Shown here: positions 1 through 5,958 of the stretch, in pieces | How the letters are laid out: the number at the start of each line of letters is the position of its first letter | Position numbering within the stretch: position 1 is the first letter of the stretch | The notes under the pieces: model-generated | The model's database searches: none | What the model saw: only the letters and a program-made list of their open reading frames with translations | Told to the model about the DNA's origin: nothing | Program-made: the position numbers and the translations under genes | From: B1 sp964443415 | GTDB lineage: Bacteria; Bacteroidota; Bacteroidia; UKL13-3 | DNA length: 8,268 nt | NCBI GenBank assembly: GCA_964443415.1 | Contig: CAYUDC010000118.1 | Location: 1 to 8,268, forward strand | Direction of reading: 5' to 3'

Positions 1-2
1 CC

Positions 3-737
3 TATTTAACCCTAAATAGACCAGAAAAAAGAAACGCCCTCAGCTTTGAATTTGTAGCCGCTTTGAAGCAAATGCTTACAAAAGCACAAGAAGATGATAC
101 CTGTAAAGTGGTGGTGATAAAGGGTGCCGGAGAATCGTTTTGCTCGGGTGCAGACCTTGCCTCACTCCAAGCTCTACAAACCAATACCTTTGAAGAAAAC
201 CTTGCCGATAGCAAGCACCTTGCCGAACTATTTCTTCAAATTTACCATTTCCCAAAAGTTGTCATCAGCATGGTGCACGGCGCAGCTTTTGCAGGCGGCT
301 GCGGATTGGCAACCATTTGCGATTTTTGCTTTGCAGAATCACATGCTAAGTTTGCCTATACAGAAGTAAAAATTGGCTTTATCCCAGCTATTGTAATGGT
401 ATTCTTATTAAGACAAGTGGGTGAGCGTAAAGCACGACAAATATTATTAAGTGCAGAGGTGCTAGATGCTTCACATGCTAAAGAAATGGGGCTAATTAAT
501 TACGTAGTAGAATCGCCCATGTTAGAAGAGGTAGTGCACGATTTTGCCTTAAAGCTTTGTAAACAAACTTCTGCTCAATCTATTGCATCCACTAAAACCA
601 TGCTAGCAAAAGTTCCTGAACTAAGTTTGGATCAAGCCATACAATACGCTGCCGAAATGAATGCGCAAACGCGAGCGAGCGATGACTGCAAAAAAGGGAT
701 TAGCGCATTTTTAAACAAAGAAAAACTTAGCTGGTGA
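3..737 (+). CDS. Enoyl-CoA hydratase/isomerase family protein (5' end outside window), LiuC/methylglutaconyl-CoA hydratase-like
   Basis: Crotonase-fold enzyme acting on acyl-CoA thioesters in the cytoplasm. The frame is open from base 3 and already reads LTLNRPEKRNAL, the conserved first strand of the family, so only a few N-terminal codons are missing; the internal TTG at 63 is not the start. Visible family landmarks are the first oxyanion-hole segment SGADL, the second HGAAFAGGCGLA (276-311), and YTEVKIGFIPA (from 357). The Glu codon at 363-365 aligns with catalytic Glu164 of rat enoyl-CoA hydratase. The position of the other catalytic Glu (rat Glu144) is Gly, at 303-305. The GGxGL and IGFIPA pattern resembles LiuC/methylglutaconyl-CoA hydratase proteins of leucine breakdown more than fatty-acid crotonases, but substrate cannot be settled from sequence. 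The stop overlaps the next gene's ATG (TGATG), suggesting co-translation. Family call is firm; specificity is inference. Confidence 0.93.
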   Translation, partial: YLTLNRPEKRNALSFEFVAALKQMLTKAQEDDTCKVVVIKGAGESFCSGADLASLQALQTNTFEENLADSKHLAELFLQIYHFPKVVISMVHGAAFAGGCGLATICDFCFAESHAKFAYTEVKIGFIPAIVMVFLLRQVGERKARQILLSAEVLDASHAKEMGLINYVVESPMLEEVVHDFALKLCKQTSAQSIASTKTMLAKVPELSLDQAIQYAAEMNAQTRASDDCKKGISAFLNKEKLSW

Positions 738-1453
738 TGCGATTGTATTGTGCCTTTTTATTAAGTATTCTTTACGCTCCTCTTTGGGGTCAAACCCTAC
801 TCAAAGAAGGCAAGCTGTTTTATGATATCACCTACCAAAACTTGCCCCAAGAAATGAAACGCAACGAACATCTGTTGCCTCATGAAGCCAGCTTTTATTT
901 TAAAGATCAACGTACGCGCATGGAAATGGGATTGGCCGGTATGGGCAAAAACACCACCATTTACAATGGAAACACCAGAGAAACCATTGTATTGCTCAAT
1001 ATATTTTCTAAAAAACTAGCACTTAAAAAAAGTGACAGTGAAATGGTAGCATTTAAAAAAGAAATGGTGCCCGATTCGCTTAAACTTAATTTTAAAGTAA
1101 GCATCCTAAACGAATACAAAAAAATTGCTGGATACAACTGCCAAAAGGCACAAGTGATAAGGCAAACCATTTATGATACCAGCATTAACTATTGCTGGTT
1201 TACCCGTGATATATTACCCTATAATACCCAAAACGAACAAGGACTAAAAGAAATTCCAGGATTCTTAATGCAATATAGTTCAGACAATAATGGTGTGGTG
1301 ATGCAACTTACTGTAAAGATGGTTTCGCCTGTACCCATTGAAGATAAGATGTTCGAAATTCCGGCTACCTATCAGGTAGTAAGTGATGCGGAGTTTAAAC
1401 GCTTATTGCCTTTGCTTCAAAGCCAACAGCATCAGGCCCCCTCAGGAAAATGA
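737..1453 (+). CDS. Secreted DUF4412/GLPGLI-like protein of unknown function
   Basis: A 238-residue exported protein. Residues 1-18 form a signal peptide (MRLYCAFLLS followed by ILYAPLWG, cleavage probably before Gln19); there is no lipobox, so it is probably periplasmic. The mature part is beta-rich, with an RMEMGLAG segment (61-68), a TTIYNGNT turn (73-80), KIAGYNCQKAQV (129-140) and a C-terminal KMFEIPATYQ strand (204-213). The IAGYxCxKA motif and the closing 'F.IP..Y' strand are typical of Bacteroidota periplasmic DUF4412 and GLPGLI-type proteins, whose role is unknown. Two mature cysteines, C135 and C153, could form a disulfide. I chose ATG 737, which overlaps the stop of the hydratase gene; GTG 734 is one codon upstream and possible. 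The 3' end overlaps the convergent regulator gene by 12 bp. Nothing links its function to the hydratase beyond co-transcription. Confidence 0.85.
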   Translation: MRLYCAFLLSILYAPLWGQTLLKEGKLFYDITYQNLPQEMKRNEHLLPHEASFYFKDQRTRMEMGLAGMGKNTTIYNGNTRETIVLLNIFSKKLALKKSDSEMVAFKKEMVPDSLKLNFKVSILNEYKKIAGYNCQKAQVIRQTIYDTSINYCWFTRDILPYNTQNEQGLKEIPGFLMQYSSDNNGVVMQLTVKMVSPVPIEDKMFEIPATYQVVSDAEFKRLLPLLQSQQHQAPSGK

Positions 1454-2392
1454 TAAATTTTTTAATTTGCCTAAATCCATGCTATCCACAAAAGCAATTA
1501 GTTCGCTGAACCTATTTACTTTGTGAACATTCGCCCTGTTACTTAAATCGGCTTGGACAAATTGAGGGCCTGTTAACAAAATCTCACTCTGAGGCCAGTT
1601 CTCTGATAGAAAATCTACAAACTGCTGCTTGTCCATGTCTGGTTGAGGGATGGTCATCATGGTAAGAATAAAATCTGGGTTATCCTTTTCAAAAGCATCT
1701 CTTAAATCTACCAGAGGAACTTCCTGTCCTAAATATAGCACCTCGTGCCCCCTAGATCTGATAAGGTAATTGGCAAATAACAAACCTAGGCTATGCTTTT
1801 CAGACTCAGGTAAAAACAACAAAAAGCGCTTTCTATTGCTGTTGTATTTTCCAACCTGACCGTCGATGGCTACATATAACTTTTGCTTGATAATGTTAGA
1901 CACAAAATGTTCATGCGATGGCTGTATAGTACCAACCTGCCATAGCAACCCCACTTCTTGCAAAAAAGGAAAAACTATTTTCAGAAAAGTGTCCTCAATG
2001 CCAAACTGAAGAATGTAGGTGTTCATTAGTTTATGAAAACCAGTTTCATCAAAACTTAGCATGGCCGAGATAAAAGACCGGATATGAATTTTAAATTCGT
2101 TGCCTACTTGACTAATTTCTAACACTTTCTCGGCAATTTCATCAGAAGTTAGCTTGGCAATTTCCGAAATTTTGTACCCATTGTCGTTGAGTACACTGAT
2201 GTTTAGAAGCGTTTTTAAATCGTGATCGTCGTAATACCTAATGTTTGTATCACTGCGCTTGGGTACAACTATTCCATAGCGTTGCTCCCATATCCGAAGA
2301 GTATGGCATTTAACACCAGTAAGTGCTTCTATGTCTTTGATAGAGAAGGTTCCCAATTTATTTTCGATATACTTGATACTTTCATTAAACAT
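1442..2392 (-). CDS. MerR-family regulator with cobalamin-binding domain (CarH/LitR-like)
   Basis: A 316-residue cytoplasmic transcription factor in three parts. Residues 15-80 are a MerR winged helix-turn-helix: IKDIEALTGV, the recognition/wing segment RIWEQRYG (33-40), then P44 and IRYYDDHDL. Residues about 95-180 form a four-helix cobalamin-cap bundle carrying W151-x9-E161-H162. Residues about 188-310 form a Rossmann-type B12-binding domain with E198-K-H200-S-L-G203, where H200 is the expected lower axial ligand. In CarH and LitR these residues bind adenosylcobalamin; in the dark the protein is a DNA-bound tetramer repressor, and light cleaves the Co-C bond and releases it. Every motif is intact, so B12 binding is well supported; light sensing is inferred. 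The ATG at 2390-2392 fits the full HTH. The gene diverges from a TIGR01777 SDR gene over 36 bp. No carotenoid or photolyase gene, the usual targets, lies in this window. Confidence 0.92.
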   Translation of the reverse strand: MFNESIKYIENKLGTFSIKDIEALTGVKCHTLRIWEQRYGIVVPKRSDTNIRYYDDHDLKTLLNISVLNDNGYKISEIAKLTSDEIAEKVLEISQVGNEFKIHIRSFISAMLSFDETGFHKLMNTYILQFGIEDTFLKIVFPFLQEVGLLWQVGTIQPSHEHFVSNIIKQKLYVAIDGQVGKYNSNRKRFLLFLPESEKHSLGLLFANYLIRSRGHEVLYLGQEVPLVDLRDAFEKDNPDFILTMMTIPQPDMDKQQFVDFLSENWPQSEILLTGPQFVQADLSNRANVHKVNRFSELIAFVDSMDLGKLKNLSFS

Positions 2393-2407
2393 TGGCGTAA
2401 ATAAAAT

Positions 2408-2422
2408 GTTTTAAACTAAAAC
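2408..2422. promoter_or_regulatory. Perfect inverted repeat in divergent spacer, candidate operator
   Basis: GTTTTA-AAC-TAAAAC, two perfect 6-base arms around a 3-base centre, lies near the middle of the 36-bp spacer between the regulator and the SDR gene. On the minus strand the overlapping octamer TAGTTTTA (2424 to 2417) matches 7 of 8 defined or free positions of the Bacteroidota -7 box TAnnTTTG. No TTTG is found at the proper -33 distance. A dimeric regulator bound here would cover the start region of both genes. The arms are AT-rich, so chance is a real alternative. Confidence 0.35.
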
Positions 2423-2428
2423 TATATT

Positions 2429-3328
2429 ATGACAAAAGTCATTATCACAGGTGGAAACGGCAATGTGGGTAAGCACCTCAGCAATCTTTTGCAAAAAAAC
2501 GGGATGAAAGTGGGTATTTTAACCCGCAAGCCTCGTAAAGGCACAGATAATGAGTATTATTGGGATCCTTCCAAAATGGAAATCGACCCTAATTTTCTCA
2601 AAGATACTACCCATATTTTTCATTTGGCAGGAGCTGGAGTGGCGGATAAAAAGTGGACAAGTTCCTACAAAGCCGAAATTTTAGAAAGTCGAGTAAACGG
2701 CACAAGACTGATTGCAAGTGCCCTCGAATCGCAAAACCACGAGGTAAAATCTGTGGTATCTGCTTCTGCAGTGGGCATTTATGGCACACACCCCATTGGA
2801 TTTATAAAAGAAGATTACCCAGCCGCAGATAATTTTTTGGCAGAGGTTTGCGTGCAGTGGGAAAAAGAAGCACAAAAAATATCGGCCTTAGGCATTCCGC
2901 TTAGCATTATTAGAATAGGCATAGTACTTAACAAAGAAGGCGGGTTTATCAAAGAAATAGGCCATTTGGCAAAGTTTGGCTTGGCCGCACCCTTAGGAAA
3001 TGGAAAGATGATGGTTCCGTGGATACATGTAGAAGACTTATGTCGCATGTTTCTGTTTTTGGCCAAACACCCCGAGCATCAAGGGATTTACAATGGTGTG
3101 GCGCCTCATCCAGAAAGCAACAAAGCCTTAACAAAATACATTGCCAAAGCTTTACACCGTCCGATGATTTTACCACCAGTGCCTGGCTTTGCCCTTAAAC
3201 TCATGATGGGTGAGATGGGAGGCATGCTTTTATCCGACCAAAACATCTCGAGCGAAAAGATTCAAGAGGCTGGCTTTGGCTTTCGCTTCCTGCACGCCCA
3301 AGACGCTATAGACGAGATTTTGGGATAG
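2429..3328 (+). CDS. TIGR01777 family epimerase-like SDR protein (YfcH/SulA-like)
   Basis: A 299-residue cytoplasmic extended short-chain dehydrogenase/reductase-like protein. The dinucleotide-binding motif is G8-G-N-G11-N-V-G14, directly after the first strand. Other family blocks are IFHLAGAG (63-70), ESRVNGT (86-92), SASAVGIYG (111-119), FLAEVC..WEKEA (136-148), IRIGIVL (161-167), VPWIHVEDL (196-204) and YNGVAP (221-226). The C-terminal AGFGFRF (281-287) belongs to the small DUF1731 domain. Length matches the family norm of about 300. Substrate and reaction are unknown for the family. The ATG at 2429 places the Rossmann strand at residue 3, as expected. The gene is divergent from the B12-binding regulator and so is a candidate target of it. 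No other gene shares its transcript clearly: 44 bp and a possible promoter separate it from the peptidase gene. Confidence 0.93.
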   Translation: MTKVIITGGNGNVGKHLSNLLQKNGMKVGILTRKPRKGTDNEYYWDPSKMEIDPNFLKDTTHIFHLAGAGVADKKWTSSYKAEILESRVNGTRLIASALESQNHEVKSVVSASAVGIYGTHPIGFIKEDYPAADNFLAEVCVQWEKEAQKISALGIPLSIIRIGIVLNKEGGFIKEIGHLAKFGLAAPLGNGKMMVPWIHVEDLCRMFLFLAKHPEHQGIYNGVAPHPESNKALTKYIAKALHRPMILPPVPGFALKLMMGEMGGMLLSDQNISSEKIQEAGFGFRFLHAQDAIDEILG

Positions 3329-3348
3329 TGGGGTTGCTGGGGATTGAT

Positions 3349-3356
3349 TATATTTG
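3349..3356 (+). promoter_or_regulatory. Candidate Bacteroidota -7 promoter element (TATATTTG)
   Basis: TATATTTG is an exact match to the Bacteroidota -7 consensus TAnnTTTG and sits 17 bases before the peptidase ATG. The nearest upstream TTTG (3319-3322) is 26 bases away, longer than the usual 19-21, so the -33 half is poor. If used, the 5' untranslated leader would be only about ten bases. Confidence 0.4.
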
Positions 3357-3372
3357 ATTCGTTCTAAACCAC

Positions 3373-5136
3373 ATGCTGATGAGAAATGTATACCTTTTTT
3401 GTTGCTTTGTTTGCTTAACCTTATGTATCAATCCCGTGTTGGCACAAACCAACTTTAGGTTTAGCAACCCACAAATATTGCCAATCCTTAAAGGGACCTA
3501 CAACCCTTCGCAATATCATTCGGGTCAACCCAACACTACCAAAAATAACATTAAGCAAAACTTGCTTACCCAAACGTCATCCGACTCATTGCTGCATTTT
3601 TTATTCGGTTTGAACCAATTCCGCAATCGCAACACAGGCTCCGACACCCTCTCTACCACCAACGGCATAGGCGCGGCTAGGAATTGGATACTCCAACAGT
3701 TTGAGCGTTTTGGCCAAGCCAATCCTGCTTTTGTGAGTGGCTTTTTTAGCTTCGACCAGCAAATTTGCAACATAGGTACACACAAAAATGTTCTGGGCAT
3801 TTTGCCCGGTACAGATACTGCTCAAAAGGGATTTATCTTGATTGAAGCCCACTACGACAGTCGCTGCGAAAATGTGTGCGACACTGCTTGCGAAGCCAGA
3901 GGCATGGAAGACAATGGCAGTGGCGTAGCATTGGTGCTAGAAATGGCCAGGGTGTTTAGCAAACAACGTTTCCCAAGAACCTTAGTATTTATGCTCACCA
4001 CCGCAGAAGAGCAAGGCCTAGATGGTGCCAATGCCTTTGCGGTGTTTGCCAAAACAAATGCATTGCCCATTCGGGCTGTGCTAAACAACGACGTGATAGG
4101 CGGCATTATCTGCGGCAAAACGGCCTCCCCACCTGGATGCCCTGGCGAAAACGAAATAGATAGCACCCAGGTAAGAATCTTCTCTGCAGGTGCCAATTAC
4201 TCGCCACACAAAGGCCTAGCCAGATACATTAAATTGTCTTTTGAAGAAGAACTTTGGCCTTTCATTCCCGTTAAAACCAATATTCAAATCATGAATGCCG
4301 AAGACCGCATTGGGCGGGGCGGCGACCATATCCCGTTTAGACAACAAGGCTTTACGGCCATTAGACTTACCAGCGCCAACGAACATGGAGACGCCAATGC
4401 AGCCGCGCCAGATTACCAAGACAGGCAACATAGTACCCGTGATGTATTGGGAAAAGACTTTAACAACGACGGGCAACTCGACTCATTTTTTGTGAGTACT
4501 AGTTACCTCCGCAGAAATGTGCTCATTAATGGCATCACCGCAGCCATGTTGGCTATTGGCCCACAAGCCTCTCCAAATTTTGAGCTGATAAATGATGGCA
4601 ATGGCCTATCTGTTAAAATTATAAGTCCCATTTCACAGTACACCTATAAAATTGGATTTAGAAGCAGAAACCACACGTTTGATACCATGTTTACCATCGA
4701 CGGCATCAACGATTTAAAAACATATCATGTAAAGAAAGACAGTTTTTATTTTGTGAGCGTGGCTGCCATGGATGCAGAAGGAACAGAGAGTTTGTTTGCT
4801 TTAGAAAAATATGTAAAAGTATTGGGAGTACCTCCTACTGGCTTTGGCGAACAAGCACGATTTGAAAGGCCCATGCAACTTTTACCTGTAAGTCCTAATC
4901 CTATAGACGAAACGCTAAGTTTAAGCGTTTGGGTGAATACCCCTAACCCGCAGTTAAAAGGAGAAATAGTGATTACCGATTTGCAAGGACGTATTGTAAA
5001 AGAGCTACAGATACCATTAAATCAAGCCATTAACGAAGTGGTATTTGAGCATGGCTTTTCTGCCAAGGGGCTTTATCATTGCAGTTTGTATGTAGAAGGA
5101 GAAAAAATAGACACACAAAAATTATGGTTCAGATAA
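3373..5136 (+). CDS. Secreted M28 family zinc peptidase with T9SS type-A sorting domain
   Basis: A 587-residue secreted metallopeptidase, probably an aminopeptidase. Residues 1-24 form a signal peptide ending VLAQ; ATG 3379 is an alternative start two codons later. The M28 catalytic domain spans about 100-395. All di-zinc residues are visible: H160 (in AHYDSR, with D162), bridging D180 (MEDNGSG), catalytic base E212 and ligand E213 (TAEEQG), D240 (NNDVIG), and H319 (GGDHIPF). The H160-to-D180 interval of 20 equals that of Aeromonas aminopeptidase. The loop between them carries C165, C169 and C173. Residues 362-370 (DFNNDGQLD) look like an EF-hand-type calcium loop. Residues about 400-485 are probably a fibronectin/Ig-like module. 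Residues 503-587 are the T9SS type-A C-terminal domain (SPNP, DLQGRIV, GLYHCSLYVEG), predicting export and release or anchoring at the cell surface. The next gene starts inside its last codons. Confidence 0.94.
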   Translation: MLMRNVYLFCCFVCLTLCINPVLAQTNFRFSNPQILPILKGTYNPSQYHSGQPNTTKNNIKQNLLTQTSSDSLLHFLFGLNQFRNRNTGSDTLSTTNGIGAARNWILQQFERFGQANPAFVSGFFSFDQQICNIGTHKNVLGILPGTDTAQKGFILIEAHYDSRCENVCDTACEARGMEDNGSGVALVLEMARVFSKQRFPRTLVFMLTTAEEQGLDGANAFAVFAKTNALPIRAVLNNDVIGGIICGKTASPPGCPGENEIDSTQVRIFSAGANYSPHKGLARYIKLSFEEELWPFIPVKTNIQIMNAEDRIGRGGDHIPFRQQGFTAIRLTSANEHGDANAAAPDYQDRQHSTRDVLGKDFNNDGQLDSFFVSTSYLRRNVLINGITAAMLAIGPQASPNFELINDGNGLSVKIISPISQYTYKIGFRSRNHTFDTMFTIDGINDLKTYHVKKDSFYFVSVAAMDAEGTESLFALEKYVKVLGVPPTGFGEQARFERPMQLLPVSPNPIDETLSLSVWVNTPNPQLKGEIVITDLQGRIVKELQIPLNQAINEVVFEHGFSAKGLYHCSLYVEGEKIDTQKLWFR

Positions 5137-5909
5137 AAAAGATAGTTTTTATAAGCACTTGTTTCATGTGGTTTGGCTTAAACGCTTGGGCACAACAGCC
5201 TACTCAAAAGCCAGCGCCAACACTTTATCAGCCCAGTATTTTAATTGAGTTATTTTCGTCTGAAGGATGCAGCAGTTGCCCATTTGCAGATGAATTTATG
5301 GGCGAGCTCATTCATTTGAGTGATAGCGCCAATATGCCTGTTTATGTGGTAGATTTTCATGTAGACATTTGGAACCGCTCGGGTTGGGTTGACCCATTCT
5401 CTGATTCTAACTATACCAAACGCCAGCAAACCTATTTGCAAAAAAAGGGCTTAACATCAACCTACACGCCTATGGCTTTTGTAAATGGAGGGGATAAAGA
5501 CTTTGCTGGCAACGACAAGCCAAGCATTGGCAGACGCATACATACACTCATTAACCAACCCTCTGAGCACTTTTTGCGCACGGGTGCCGCCCCCATTGAA
5601 GGGGAGGATAGTTTGAATTTTGTTTTTACCTCATGGGGCAATGTAGATTCTTGCGATTTAAGGGTTGCTTTTGTTCAAAAGCGTATCAATAATATGGTGA
5701 CAGCTGGCGAAAATGCTGGACAGATTTTGCACCATCATAATATCGTACGTGGCTTTTATTCTATTCCAATGGAAGGAAATAAAGGAGCCTTTAAAATCCC
5801 ATATAACCCCGAGTTTAACATGGAGAATTTTGCCTTAATTGCTTACATCCAACACCAAAGAACTTGGCAGGTATTTGCTACAGACAGGATTTCGTTTAAG
5901 GTGGAGTAA
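5124..5909 (+). CDS. Secreted DUF1223 domain protein with CxxC motif
   Basis: A 261-residue exported protein of the DUF1223 family, which has a thioredoxin-like fold and no established reaction. Residues 1-23 are a signal peptide (MVQIKK, hydrophobic core, AWAQ). Family hallmarks follow in order: ELFSSEGCSSCP (42-53) with C49-x-x-C52, FHVDIWN..GWVDPF (78-92), TPMAFVNG (115-122), and GENAGQILHHHNIVRGF (195-211). Length and motif order match the family. I chose ATG 5124 because it is followed at once by a good signal peptide; the TTG at 5079 would add 15 Arg/Lys-rich residues without homology. The start lies 13 bases inside the end of the M28 peptidase gene, implying translational coupling. A thiol-disulfide role in folding the cysteine-bearing peptidase is possible but is inference. 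Confidence 0.92.
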   Translation: MVQIKKIVFISTCFMWFGLNAWAQQPTQKPAPTLYQPSILIELFSSEGCSSCPFADEFMGELIHLSDSANMPVYVVDFHVDIWNRSGWVDPFSDSNYTKRQQTYLQKKGLTSTYTPMAFVNGGDKDFAGNDKPSIGRRIHTLINQPSEHFLRTGAAPIEGEDSLNFVFTSWGNVDSCDLRVAFVQKRINNMVTAGENAGQILHHHNIVRGFYSIPMEGNKGAFKIPYNPEFNMENFALIAYIQHQRTWQVFATDRISFKVE

Positions 5910-5958
5910 TTGGGGGTTTATTTTGTAGGCTTTTATTTACAAATTTGACATCCCAATT
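5908..5958. terminator. Possible bidirectional terminator, nested inverted repeats
   Basis: The gap between two convergent genes holds an outer 7-base perfect repeat, AATTGGG (5908-5914) with CCCAATT (5952-5958), and inside it TTTGTA (5922-5927) with TACAAA (5938-5943) around a 10-base loop. The plus-strand 3' arm runs into TTTTATT. The outer arms touch the stop codons of both genes. The outer loop is long and the inner stem AT-rich, so strength is doubtful; position is the best argument. Confidence 0.35.

Noticed and set aside
63..737. Enoyl-CoA hydratase gene starting at the TTG at 63
   Set aside because: The codons from base 3 encode the conserved NRPEKRNAL segment of the family, so the true start is upstream of the window.
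737..799. Lipoprotein reading of the DUF4412-like protein because of Cys5
   Set aside because: Cys5 lies before the hydrophobic core, not after it, and no lipobox is present, so an ordinary signal peptide fits better.
3852..4196. A 114-codon minus-strand open frame opposite the M28 peptidase
   Set aside because: It lies wholly antisense to the conserved catalytic core of the peptidase, and its translation shows no domain pattern, so it is a shadow frame.
5079..5123. A TTG start giving the DUF1223 protein a 15-residue longer N-terminus
   Set aside because: The extension is Arg/Lys-rich and precedes a complete signal peptide starting at ATG 5124, so the longer form is unlikely.
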